From: Arcobacter sp. LA11
Lineage (GTDB): Bacteria; Campylobacterota; Campylobacteria; Campylobacterales; Arcobacteraceae
Assembly: GCF_001895145.1 (NCBI RefSeq)
Contig: NZ_BDIR01000001.1
Span: 186,001 to 250,000, forward strand
Direction: 5' to 3'
DNA length: 64,000 nt
The notes below the pieces were generated by a model, which worked only from the letters and a program-made list of their open reading frames with translations, was not told the DNA's origin and ran no database searches. Below, one piece after another: positions 35,258-43,218 of this stretch. Within the stretch, counting starts at the first letter, position 1, and every line of letters begins with the position of its first letter. The position numbers and the translations under genes were made by a program.

Positions 35258-35779
35258 ATGGAAGTAAAATATAAAAAAGAAGTATATACATTAGGTAAAA
35301 GAGATAGAAAATTAGAAAGTGAAGCTCCTGCAGTAAGAGTTAAAATGATAGATGAACAAACAAAAGTTATTGGAATGATGGCTCCTAAAGTTCAAGTTAT
35401 GATTACCTTACCATGTATTAAATCATATAACAATGGACTACATAATATTATAAATGAATATGCATCAAAAACTATTGTCTATATTATTACAAAAAGTAGC
35501 GATGATAATCTTACAAAAGTAAAATCAGCATACTCTTTAGATGATGGATTTATTTCGAATGATTTTAAAGATTTTTCTTTAAAATTTGGTATAAATATGA
35601 GTGAAGAACTATTTGCGAAATCTATTTTTGTAATTGATAAAGAGGGAATTATTAAATATAAACAGATTCCTTCAAATATTGATAAAAGCTTTGATTTAGA
35701 AGAGTTCAAAGAAAAACTTTCACAAACAGTTAATTTTAAACAAAAAGGTCACATCCATGAGAACTGGATGGGTGTATAA
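35258..35779 (+). CDS. Tpx-fold protein without the usual peroxidatic cysteine (copy 2)
   Basis: A 173-aa protein with full Tpx length. YKKEVYTLGK and APAVRV match the Tpx N-terminus, VQVMITLPCIKSYNN aligns with the catalytic strand, and KSIFVIDKEGIIKYKQIP matches the C-terminal FVIDKDGKVVY. The catalytic PSLDTPVC becomes PCIKSYNN: the Cys is shifted six residues, so normal peroxidase chemistry is unlikely. It begins 1 bp after copy 1. Nif-specific binding or chaperone work is inferred. Confidence 0.7.
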   Translation: MEVKYKKEVYTLGKRDRKLESEAPAVRVKMIDEQTKVIGMMAPKVQVMITLPCIKSYNNGLHNIINEYASKTIVYIITKSSDDNLTKVKSAYSLDDGFISNDFKDFSLKFGINMSEELFAKSIFVIDKEGIIKYKQIPSNIDKSFDLEEFKEKLSQTVNFKQKGHIHENWMGV

Positions 35780-35861
35780 TGCTACTTGTTAATAATTTGT
35801 CTAAAAAAGTCCTTAAAACACCAAACAATATTTTATATCTATAAGCCCTAGGAATATAGAT

Positions 35862-36167
35862 ATGAGTAAAGAGACATATTTAGAACTATTTAAAAAATAT
35901 GATCTTTATAGAAGTGATATTTATATGTTAACAGAAGAAAAACCAACAGAGATTTTATTTCTTTTTGAAGAAGTTTGTGATGAGTTAATAAAAGAGAAAG
36001 CTATAAATAGACAAATTCCTCCTGAGTTTATAAATAATGCAAAATATTTTTCTGGACAAAATACTTTTGTCAATATTTATTTCTCAGATATAACTAACAG
36101 AGCCTTTTTTCTAAGCGATTTAATCGACTTTTTATCCCTGATAAAGTCAGCTAAAAAGAATCAATAA
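35862..36167 (+). CDS. Hypothetical small protein after the Tpx-like pair
   Basis: A 101-aa helical protein that I do not recognise. It is acidic at the start and rich in F, L, I and K, with one Cys near residue 41. It is 82 bp after copy 2 of the Tpx-like genes and ends 18 bp before the nifX promoter. Its start has GGAAT. It is likely the last gene of the nifN operon. Confidence 0.5.
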   Translation: MSKETYLELFKKYDLYRSDIYMLTEEKPTEILFLFEEVCDELIKEKAINRQIPPEFINNAKYFSGQNTFVNIYFSDITNRAFFLSDLIDFLSLIKSAKKNQ

Positions 36168-36185
36168 CTTTTCAATTTTTTTTGT

Positions 36186-36199
36186 GGAACACTATTTGC
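36186..36199 (+). promoter_or_regulatory. Sigma-54 promoter of the nifX operon
   Basis: TGGAACACTATTTGC, GG-N10-GC spacing exact. The predicted start is near 36211, 21 bp before nifX. Confidence 0.9.
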
Positions 36200-36231
36200 A
36201 TATATACTCATAAATCAATTGAGGATATACA

Positions 36232-36627
36232 ATGAGCAGTATAAAAATTACATCGAATAATCCAGAAGAAGGAACACTGAAAATAGCTTTTGCAACAAAA
36301 GATTTAGAGAATATAGATTCTCACTTTGGTAGTGCAAGACAATTTGCAGTTTATGAAGTAAGCAAGAGTTGTATAAACGTATGTGAAATTAAGAAAGTGA
36401 TAGAAAAAGATACAGATAAAACTGTAGCATTATTGGATGATATTGATATTGTCTATTTTACAAATGTAGGAGCAATAGCCGCTGCAAAATTAATCAATAA
36501 TGGAATTTTTACAATTAAGTATAAAGAAGTAGTAGAAATTGAAACTGAACTAAAAAAACTTCAAGAAATGCTAAATACTAATCCTCCTCCATTTATCAAA
36601 AAAATTATTGAAAAAAAGGCAGCATAA
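36232..36627 (+). CDS. nifX: Cofactor-transfer protein NifX
   Basis: A 131-aa protein of the NifX family. KIAFATKDLENIDSHFGSA places the conserved His of the HFG motif near residue 38, and NPPPFIKKII lies at the end. NifX binds VK cluster and NifB-co and moves them between NifB and NifEN. It overlaps the DUF269 gene by one base (stop-start TAATG). Confidence 0.88.
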   Translation: MSSIKITSNNPEEGTLKIAFATKDLENIDSHFGSARQFAVYEVSKSCINVCEIKKVIEKDTDKTVALLDDIDIVYFTNVGAIAAAKLINNGIFTIKYKEVVEIETELKKLQEMLNTNPPPFIKKIIEKKAA

Positions 36628-37055
36628 TGGAAGCGAAAGAACTCTTTTTAAAAACTTTAGTAGGACAAATTAGAGCTTTAGACCAATTTGGAACATGGGT
36701 AAATAAAAGTGATGATGATTTAGTAAAAGAAAAGTATGTAAGAACAAAAGAAGAATTAAAAGAGATACCTATCATTGCAGATATTGATGAAATGCAGATA
36801 AAAGATATTAGGTTAATTTATCAAGCAGTAGCTCTGGCTTTTGAAAAAATCACAGGAATTATGGCATCAGTTGTAATGGAAATGAGTCACGAAGGATTTG
36901 GTAGAGTTGTAGTATTTGCAAATGACATTGTACTTTGTGAAAAATATTTTAAAGATGCCCATAGATTTTCTTTTAGAACTTATGAAAAGCTAGAAGATGA
37001 AGGTGAAAAATACCTTTTAAAAGCTCAAGAAAAATATAAACAATATAAAAGTTAA
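36627..37055 (+). CDS. NifX-associated protein (DUF269)
   Basis: A 142-aa protein. LVGQIRALDQFGTWVNKSDD and later EGFGRVVVFANDIVLCEKYFKDAHRF match the DUF269 family, which nearly always follows nifX in diazotrophs. Function unknown; a role in cofactor handling is assumed from context. It is helical and cytoplasmic, with one Cys near 112. Confidence 0.88.
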   Translation: MEAKELFLKTLVGQIRALDQFGTWVNKSDDDLVKEKYVRTKEELKEIPIIADIDEMQIKDIRLIYQAVALAFEKITGIMASVVMEMSHEGFGRVVVFANDIVLCEKYFKDAHRFSFRTYEKLEDEGEKYLLKAQEKYKQYKS

Positions 37056-37073
37056 TAAGAGAGGAATTTTAGA

Positions 37074-37595
37074 ATGTCAAGTATGGGGATTTTTTGTGGA
37101 ACAGCGGGTGGAACTTCTTTAATTATTGCAGAAGCTATTGCAGAAGCCTTTGAAATAGAAGAAGATGATTTAATCAATATGGAAGAAGATTTTGATGATG
37201 TGGAACAAATGCTTGAATATGATGTTCTATTTATCGGAAGTTCTACTTGGGGACAAGGTGATGTACATCATGAATGGGTTGATCCGCAATTTGAAATAGA
37301 TTCTGATGAGGTTGATTTCTCAGGGAAAACTGTAGCTTTATTTGGTGCAGGGGATTGTGTAAAACATGGTGAACATTTTTGTTCTGCAATTGGAAAACTA
37401 TATAAAACTTTTACTAATGCAGGAGCAAATGTAATTGGGTTTGTTGATAAGTCAGATTATAACTATGAGTTTTCATTAGCAGAAATTGATGATAAACTTT
37501 GTGGATTAGCCATTGATGAACATAATGAAAAAGCTAAAACAGAAAGTAGAATAGAAAACTGGATTGAGAGCTTAAAAGCTCAAGTACCTGTATAA
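37074..37595 (+). CDS. nifF: Flavodoxin NifF
   Basis: A 173-aa flavodoxin. FCGTAGGTSLIIA (8-20) is the phosphate loop for FMN, STWGQGDVH near 57-65 the isoalloxazine loop, and GAGDCVKHGEHFC the third. Long-chain flavodoxins of this type donate electrons to the Fe protein. It follows DUF269 by 18 bp, with GAGAGGAA before its start. Confidence 0.9.
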   Translation: MSSMGIFCGTAGGTSLIIAEAIAEAFEIEEDDLINMEEDFDDVEQMLEYDVLFIGSSTWGQGDVHHEWVDPQFEIDSDEVDFSGKTVALFGAGDCVKHGEHFCSAIGKLYKTFTNAGANVIGFVDKSDYNYEFSLAEIDDKLCGLAIDEHNEKAKTESRIENWIESLKAQVPV

Positions 37596-37620
37596 GTATA
37601 GATATTTAAAAGGAATAAGT

Positions 37621-37968
37621 ATGGCAACAGTTGAGGAATTTTATAAATTAAGAGATACAGAGGATTATTTCAAATTTTTTGGGATTGATTTTGACCAAAC
37701 ATTAATCAATGTAAAAAGATTTCATATGATGAAAGAGTACGGAACTCTTATTAGAAAAGGATTAGATTCAATTACGGAAGAAAACAAATTATTAGAGTTT
37801 TTAAAATTCTCACTTCTAAGAGTATATGGAGATTATAAAAATGGTCATGCACCAAGTGCGGCAGATGTTTGGAATATGTATGAAACTGGAAAATTAGACG
37901 GGTGTTCTTCTTGTGGAACAACAGCTGGAACACCTATGGATAATAAAGGAAATTCTTGTGGCTGCTAA
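37621..37968 (+). CDS. nifW: Nitrogenase-protective protein NifW
   Basis: A 115-aa protein. TVEEFYKLRDTEDYFKFFGI, DQTLINVKRFHMMKEYG, and LLRVYGDYKNGHAPSAADVW match NifW, which binds MoFe protein and protects it from O2. The C-terminus is odd: a 20-residue Cys/Gly tail (CSSCGT, SCGC) that could bind metal. It overlaps nifZ by 11 bp. Confidence 0.85.
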   Translation: MATVEEFYKLRDTEDYFKFFGIDFDQTLINVKRFHMMKEYGTLIRKGLDSITEENKLLEFLKFSLLRVYGDYKNGHAPSAADVWNMYETGKLDGCSSCGTTAGTPMDNKGNSCGC

Positions 37969-38365
37969 TGGTATAGATAGTGAACAAATCGTAAATCCTG
38001 AGACTATTTTACATGATAGTGTAACTGCAACAAGATCAGGAAAAGATGAAGAAAAAGCTAAATTTGGAATAGGTCAAAAAGTAAAATTAATTAAAGAGAT
38101 AGTAAATGATGGTACATATCCTCATTCGCCTATAGGAACATTGATGATGCCAACTGGTGCTATTGGTTATATTAGGTCTGTTGGGGAGTTTTTACAAGTG
38201 ATTAGAGTTTATGAAGTTCATTTTTTAGGTGTGGATGAAGCACCTGTAGAAATAGTTGGTTGTAGAGAGCATGAACTTGAAGCAATGGAAGACTATAGAG
38301 ATGAAGTAGAAGAAGAACTTGAATTTATGAGAAAACATCGAGAAAAGTATTACAGTAAAGATTAA
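37958..38365 (+). CDS. nifZ: NifZ, P-cluster maturation factor
   Basis: A 135-aa protein. KFGIGQKVKLIKEIVNDGTY, GAIGYIRSVGEFLQVIRVYEV and VGCREHEL match NifZ, which helps form the second P-cluster of MoFe protein. I choose the GTG at 37958, with AAGGA at a 7-nt spacing. The longer form from 37913 lacks a ribosome site and would overlap nifW by 56 bp. Confidence 0.88.
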   Translation: MAANGIDSEQIVNPETILHDSVTATRSGKDEEKAKFGIGQKVKLIKEIVNDGTYPHSPIGTLMMPTGAIGYIRSVGEFLQVIRVYEVHFLGVDEAPVEIVGCREHELEAMEDYRDEVEEELEFMRKHREKYYSKD

Positions 38366-38373
38366 ATCAATAT

Positions 38374-38418
38374 CCAAGCTAAATGAAAGAGTTTAAAGAA
38401 CTTTTTCGTATGGCTTGG
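38374..38418 (+). promoter_or_regulatory. Clamped intercistronic RNA hairpin after nifZ
   Basis: An outer stem CCAAGC/GCTTGG (38374-38379, 38413-38418) encloses a 9-bp stem GAAAGAGTT/AACTTTTTC (38385-38393, 38399-38407, one G-U). No T tract follows, so a processing or stability structure rather than a terminator is likely. It lies 37 bp before the next gene. Confidence 0.55.
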
Positions 38419-38454
38419 TAAATAATAGCAATCTATAAATAAAGGAGAAGAAAG

Positions 38455-38793
38455 ATGGCAAAAGTTATATTTATGCATTTTGACACAGAAACTGATGGTG
38501 TATATGATGCGAAAATAGGTGAACCTATTGTTAGGTTAGCAAAAGAAAAAGGAGTACCACTTCCATCAGATACAAAAGATTATGCGAAAAGTCTAATCAC
38601 AGTTGAAAATCTAGCAGAAGAGGAACCTACATCATATATGGAAGATGAAGAATTAGATGTTCTTGTTGAACTTGGAGCAATTACTGCACAAGAGGCTGAG
38701 CAGTGTCAACAATTTACAATAAGTCCTAAAATTAGAATAGCGCCTATGATGTTAATTAAAGGCGATATTTTAGTAAAACCATATTCAATATAG
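38455..38793 (+). CDS. Cysteine-poor ferredoxin-fold protein in the nif operon
   Basis: A 112-aa acidic protein with the layout of a 2Fe-2S ferredoxin but only one cysteine (near residue 92). EPIVRLAKEKGVPLPSDTKD aligns with the cluster loop of the neighbouring ferredoxin and TSYMEDEELDVLVELGA with its FISDINDKEVKVIKEA. The CxxxxCxxC ligands are gone, so it should not bind a normal cluster. AAGGAG precedes the start. It could be a docking partner of the true ferredoxin 140 bp downstream. Confidence 0.6.
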   Translation: MAKVIFMHFDTETDGVYDAKIGEPIVRLAKEKGVPLPSDTKDYAKSLITVENLAEEEPTSYMEDEELDVLVELGAITAQEAEQCQQFTISPKIRIAPMMLIKGDILVKPYSI

Positions 38794-38813
38794 TAATAAT
38801 TTGAGTATTAAAA

Positions 38814-38916
38814 GAGCAACTCGTTGCTCTCTTTAGAATTTTGCTACTTTTAAGGATTTTTTATAAATCCTACTAAAAAGTAGATAAATATGAAAAGGTC
38901 CCTTTAAAATTGGGAC
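38814..38916 (+). ncRNA. Three-hairpin nif leader element, copy 1 (upstream of ferredoxin)
   Basis: Hairpin A is GAGCAA-CTCG-TTGCTC (38814-38829). Hairpin B has an outer CTACTTTT/AAAAGTAG (38844-38851, 38876-38883) and inner AGGATTT/AAATCCT (38853-38859, 38865-38871). Hairpin C is GTCCC/GGGAC (38898-38902, 38912-38916) with a 9-nt loop. It ends 18 bp before the ferredoxin ATG. The same design with compensatory changes occurs at 42716-42812, so base pairing seems to be selected. It could end, slow or process the transcript, or control translation. Confidence 0.7.
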
Positions 38917-38934
38917 AATTTAAAAGGAAACAAT

Positions 38935-39231
38935 ATGACAACAAGAGTAGAAATAGTAAATGATTTTTTAGCAATCAATGTAAAACCAGGGAGTACAATT
39001 CAAGATGTAGTTGAAGCATCTGGTTCAGCATTACCATTTGGCTGTAGAGATGGTGAGTGTGGAACATGTGTAGTTGAAATTGAACAAGGAATGGAGTTTA
39101 TATCTGATATTAATGATAAAGAAGTAAAAGTTATAAAAGAAGCATGTGCAGGAACTTGTACTGAAAACACAAGACTTTCTTGTCAAATGAAAATTGTAAA
39201 ACCTAACGGTGTTATAAGAATAAAGTACTAA
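38935..39231 (+). CDS. [2Fe-2S] ferredoxin, nif operon
   Basis: A 98-aa plant-type ferredoxin. C-R-D-G-E-C-G-T-C near residues 37-45 gives three ligands and RLSCQ near 84 the fourth. A second pair of cysteines in ACAGTC near 71-75 is not typical and may be from a nif-specific branch such as Shethna-like FeSII proteins, which protect nitrogenase from O2. That role is a possibility, not shown. It follows RNA element copy 1. Confidence 0.82.
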   Translation: MTTRVEIVNDFLAINVKPGSTIQDVVEASGSALPFGCRDGECGTCVVEIEQGMEFISDINDKEVKVIKEACAGTCTENTRLSCQMKIVKPNGVIRIKY

Positions 39232-39244
39232 AAAGTAAACATTT

Positions 39245-39277
39245 TTTTGCCTAAATTCATCAAGGATTTGGGCAAAA
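39245..39277 (+). promoter_or_regulatory. 12-bp hairpin before rpoN
   Basis: TTTTGCCTAAAT (39245-39256) pairs with ATTTGGGCAAAA (39266-39277) with a single G-U. The nine-base loop contains AAGG. The rpoN ATG is 10 bp further on and has no good ribosome site of its own, so the hairpin may set rpoN translation or separate it from the ferredoxin message. Confidence 0.55.
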
Positions 39278-39287
39278 TATAAATACT

Positions 39288-40535
39288 ATGGCACCTACAC
39301 TTTCAACCTCAGTTGCACAGAAGCAAAACCTAAACTTATCATTAAAATTGTGGTTACCAATGCTACAATCTTCATTGCAAGACCTAGAAAAACACTTAAA
39401 AAATGTCTCATATGAGAACCCTTTTTTAGAAATTAAGAAACCAAAAGAATTTTATAACAACTTTATGCCTCAAGGAACAAGTGGAGAGTTTATTGAGTCT
39501 TTAGCTTTATATAAAGAGTCATTAAATGATAAAATACATGAACAAATCTGTGCACCAAATTTTCCAACGCCAAACTCCCAAAAGGTCGCGTTAGAGATTT
39601 TATGTGATATAAATGAACATGGTTACTTTGATGGGGATATTAATAAAATTGCCCACACTTGTGGAGTATATAAAGAGTATGTCGAATCTATAAGACAAAG
39701 ATTCTCAAGATTAGAGCCTTCAGGTATTGCTTCAATTAATTTATCAGAGTCATTTCTATTTCAATTGGATGCTTGTGATAAAAAAATTGATGATGAACTT
39801 TATTCTTTTATAAAAAAGATTATAAAGGATATTGCCCATTTAGATAAATATGCAACACATCATAGATTTGAAGATGCAAAAGATGTGATTAAATATTTTA
39901 ATAACCCTCCTGCTGTGAATTATATAAATACAAATATACAGGTTATACCTGATTTTTTTGTAGATATAGGTGAAGATATTAATATAAGAATAAATCATGC
40001 CTACTATCCAGATATAGAAGTAAAAGATCCTTTTTCTTCAAAAAATAATGGAATAAAAGAGAAGCTTAAAGAAGCAAGAGATTTAGTGAATTTATTAAAT
40101 TTAAGAAAATCAACTCTATACAAAATTGTACTTTTAATAGTTGAAAAGCAAATTTCATTTTTTGTAGGTGGAGAACTTAGACCTTTTTCTATGCAAGAGT
40201 TAGCAGGAGAGTTAGGTTTTGCAGAATCTACAATTAGTAGAGCAGTTGCAAATAAACATATAGAGTGTAGTTTAGGAGTATTTCCTTTAAAACATTTTTT
40301 CACTAATGCTGTAAATAATCAAGATTTATCATCATCTCAAATAAAAAGTTATATTAAATCACTTGTAGAATATGAGAATAGAGAAAAACCTTTAACTGAC
40401 CAACATATTCTTGATATGATTCATGAAAAGTTCAGTCTTAAAATGGTTAGGAGAACTATTACAAAATATAGAAAAATGCTTGAAATTCCTTCTTCAAAAG
40501 AGAGAAAAAAACTTTATAAAGTTGAAAATTTATAA
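39288..40535 (+). CDS. rpoN: Sigma-54 factor RpoN, nif-located copy
   Basis: A 415-aa protein. Residues 1-45 are the activator-interacting region (QKQNLNLSLKLWLPMLQSSL). The core-binding part follows, and a HTH (QELAGELGFAESTISRAV) precedes the C-terminal RpoN box RRTITKYRKMLEIPSS that reads the -24 element. Campylobacterota normally have one rpoN for flagellar genes elsewhere, so a nif-specific second copy is inferred. Its position inside the nifX operon suggests positive feedback. Confidence 0.9.
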   Translation: MAPTLSTSVAQKQNLNLSLKLWLPMLQSSLQDLEKHLKNVSYENPFLEIKKPKEFYNNFMPQGTSGEFIESLALYKESLNDKIHEQICAPNFPTPNSQKVALEILCDINEHGYFDGDINKIAHTCGVYKEYVESIRQRFSRLEPSGIASINLSESFLFQLDACDKKIDDELYSFIKKIIKDIAHLDKYATHHRFEDAKDVIKYFNNPPAVNYINTNIQVIPDFFVDIGEDINIRINHAYYPDIEVKDPFSSKNNGIKEKLKEARDLVNLLNLRKSTLYKIVLLIVEKQISFFVGGELRPFSMQELAGELGFAESTISRAVANKHIECSLGVFPLKHFFTNAVNNQDLSSSQIKSYIKSLVEYENREKPLTDQHILDMIHEKFSLKMVRRTITKYRKMLEIPSSKERKKLYKVENL

Positions 40536-40931
40536 ATGAAAAATTTAGATATTAATAAATATATATTAGATATTGATGTAATGGATAAACATCACAAAGA
40601 TTTTATTGAAATATTTATAAATTTGGATTTCAAGAATGATGAAACATTAATGAAAGATATTAATTCAATTATTCTTCAGACAATAACACATTTTTCAGAT
40701 GAAGAAGAATTAATGGAAAAATATTTATATCCAAGAGTAACTGAACATAAAGAAGAGCATGACAAAATTCTTTATGAATTGAAATACTTTTATAACAAAG
40801 CAAATAATCCCTTTGGAAAAAAACTTTTAAAATCTTTTTGTAAAGAGAGATTGCCACAATGGTTTGAAGATCATATTATTTCAATGGATAGTGATTTAGC
40901 ACAAGTTATCAAAAATAAAAAGATGGAATAA
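40536..40931 (+). CDS. Hemerythrin-like O2-binding protein
   Basis: A 131-aa four-helix bundle. Di-iron ligands fit H19 or H20 (DKHHKDF), HFSDEEE near 56-62 (HxxxE), EHKEEH near 73-78 (HxxxH) and FEDHIISMD near 112-119 (HxxxxD). Bacteriohemerythrins bind O2 reversibly. It begins immediately after the rpoN stop, so an O2 buffer for nitrogenase is the likely role. Confidence 0.85.
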   Translation: MKNLDINKYILDIDVMDKHHKDFIEIFINLDFKNDETLMKDINSIILQTITHFSDEEELMEKYLYPRVTEHKEEHDKILYELKYFYNKANNPFGKKLLKSFCKERLPQWFEDHIISMDSDLAQVIKNKKME

Positions 40932-40938
40932 AGATTGC
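40925..40938 (+). promoter_or_regulatory. Candidate sigma-54 promoter inside the end of the hemerythrin gene
   Basis: TGGAATAAAGATTGC has GG-N10-GC spacing. It overlaps the hemerythrin stop codon and would start transcription near 40950, 21 bp before the next gene. The -24 (GGAATA) is weaker than its nif neighbours. Confidence 0.6.
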
Positions 40939-40970
40939 ATTATACTAAAAAACTACAATAAGGAATAAGA

Positions 40971-41537
40971 ATGTCAACACCAATGGAATATATTAAAACT
41001 AACAGTCTAGACTGGCAACCGTCATTTAATGGTACATTATCAAATGGAATGAATGGATATAGAGGAGCTTTGATTATTGAAGAGGGAAAACAAATAAGTT
41101 CAGATAGAAAACTTCCTCCAAGAATACAAGCAAAACAGGTTATTATGATTTCAAAAGAAGAAAAAATAAAATTCTTCGCTTGTGAATTGGAGAGTTTTAA
41201 TGATTTTAAACCAATGTTTGAAAAATATAAACAATTTTTTGACCAAGAGAGTATGAACCTTTTATATGTAACAGATTTAGATGGAAATGGAACATTTGAA
41301 TATGATGATGTAACATTTACTGCAATTATGTTAGATGAAAGTTCAGTTTGGAATGAACTTTTAGATTTAGCCTCATTGGAAAAATCAGATATGAAACAGT
41401 ATAAAAAGCAAGATGCAAAAGTTGAAAAGCTTTACAATGAACTTTTAAACACTCAAATAGAAGAATCTATTAAAACATATGAAGAAATGTGTAATCTTAT
41501 AGGTGAAAGTTCAAAACAACTAATGGGAGCTGTTTAA
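40971..41537 (+). CDS. Nif-cluster protein with EF-hand-like loop
   Basis: A 188-aa protein that I do not recognise. Near residues 103-114 DLDGNGTFEYDD looks like an EF-hand calcium loop (DxDxNGxxxxxD) between helical stretches. No membrane segment or Cys motif is present (two cysteines only). It is followed by a strong terminator, so it ends the nifX operon or stands alone on the promoter at 40925. Ca2+ binding is inferred from one loop only. Confidence 0.6.
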   Translation: MSTPMEYIKTNSLDWQPSFNGTLSNGMNGYRGALIIEEGKQISSDRKLPPRIQAKQVIMISKEEKIKFFACELESFNDFKPMFEKYKQFFDQESMNLLYVTDLDGNGTFEYDDVTFTAIMLDESSVWNELLDLASLEKSDMKQYKKQDAKVEKLYNELLNTQIEESIKTYEEMCNLIGESSKQLMGAV

Positions 41538-41542
41538 ATTCT

Positions 41543-41580
41543 AAAAGAGAAAGGTTAGTTTGCTTTTCTCTTTCCTTTTT
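41543..41580 (+). terminator. Rho-independent terminator before nifH
   Basis: AAAAGAGAAA (41543-41552) pairs perfectly with TTTTCTCTTT (41564-41573) and is followed by CC and a long T run. It insulates nifH from upstream transcription. Confidence 0.85.
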
Positions 41581-41588
41581 TTTACGAA

Positions 41589-41633
41589 ATTTACATAAAT
41601 GTAAATAAGATAAAATATATCTTATTTTATCTT
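41589..41633. promoter_or_regulatory. Two adjacent palindromes upstream of nifH
   Basis: ATTTACAT-AA-ATGTAAAT (41589-41606) is a perfect 8-bp inverted repeat. Right next to it AAGATAAAATA and TATTTTATCTT (41607-41617, 41623-41633) form a perfect 11-bp inverted repeat around TATCT. They lie 86-130 bp upstream of the -24 element, where activators bind. They do not match TGT-N10-ACA. Confidence 0.55.
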
Positions 41634-41718
41634 TTTAAAAAACTATTCTCTTCTTAATCCCTATAATATCACACTTCATACTGAATTTTTAAAGTTTTTA
41701 TTTTTAAAAACATTCTGT

Positions 41719-41732
41719 GGAACACTATGTGC
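41719..41732 (+). promoter_or_regulatory. Sigma-54 promoter of nifH
   Basis: TGGAACACTATGTGC has exact GG-N10-GC spacing. The predicted start is near 41744, 29 bp before nifH. The same core precedes the nifX operon (TGGAACACTATTTGC). Confidence 0.93.
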
Positions 41733-41754
41733 ATTTACTGTTTTGAAAATATAA

Positions 41755-42681
<927 letters not shown>

Positions 42682-42715
42682 GCTTCTTTTATTTAATAAG
42701 TTTTAGGCAAAAAGA

Positions 42716-42812
42716 GAGGAACTTGTTCCTCCTTTAGGGTTTGTTTCTTTAAGGATTTTTTATAAATCCTGTTAAAAGAAGTTAAAAAGGAAGGTCCCTT
42801 CAAATTTGGGAC
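42716..42812 (+). ncRNA. Three-hairpin nif leader element, copy 2 (between nifH and the next gene)
   Basis: Hairpin A is GAGGAA-CTTG-TTCCTC (42716-42731). Hairpin B has outer TTCTTT/AAAGAA (42745-42750, 42775-42780) and the same inner AGGATTT/AAATCCT as copy 1. Hairpin C is GTCCC/GGGAC (42794-42798, 42808-42812). The C-G pair of hairpin A in copy 1 is G-C here, and an A-T pair in B is T-A. It ends 18 bp before ATG 42831. A role in tuning nifH against nifDK transcripts would fit its place. Confidence 0.75.
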
Positions 42813-42830
42813 AAATTTTAAGGAGAAGAA

Positions 42831-43187
42831 ATGTTTATATGTGGATACCACTTCCCAGCTGATATGGGTAATGATGTAAGTTTTGATAAAGTTATTGAGA
42901 AAGTAGAAGATGGAACAAGTGCAGCAGGTAAAACTGTTACTTTAACAAGTGAAACTAGAGAAGGAACTCTTTTAGAAGAGCTAACTGTTCCAGAGGGAAC
43001 TTTCGCTCACACTGCATTTGTTGATTATTTTGATAATGTGGCAGAAATGGAAGGGGATACTAAAATGGTTTATTATACAAATAAATACCAAATCTCTGAA
43101 ATTTCAAAAAGTGTTGATGGTGATGTAACTAAAGCTTTATGTAAAAAATTAGATGACATGAACCTATATAGAGTAAAAGTAGCGTAA
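42831..43187 (+). CDS. Uncharacterised protein between nifH and nifD
   Basis: A 118-aa acidic, soluble protein. It starts MFICGYHFPADMGNDVSFDK and has cysteines near residues 4 and 107. It is not a PII (NifI) protein, which occupies this site in methanogens and some other anaerobes: no T-loop or PII pattern is seen. The ribosome site is AAGGAG. It sits in the structural operon between nifH and nifD, so a direct link to nitrogenase is likely, but no family is recognised. Confidence 0.7.
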   Translation: MFICGYHFPADMGNDVSFDKVIEKVEDGTSAAGKTVTLTSETREGTLLEELTVPEGTFAHTAFVDYFDNVAEMEGDTKMVYYTNKYQISEISKSVDGDVTKALCKKLDDMNLYRVKVA

Positions 43188-43218
43188 GCTATTTTTGCTT
43201 CTTAATTAAGGAGAAGAT

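Noticed and set aside
35779-35844. 21-codon frame starting at the TAATG after the second Tpx-like gene
   Set aside because: No motif or hydrophobic segment; stop-start overlap alone is weak, and the frame could be chance in AT-rich DNA.
37913-37957. Longer NifZ start at 37913
   Set aside because: No ribosome site, deep overlap with nifW, and GTG 37958 has AAGGA at good spacing.
42831-43187. Gene between nifH and nifD as NifI (PII family)
   Set aside because: Length is similar but no PII T-loop or signature is visible, and only one copy is present where NifI1 and NifI2 would be expected.
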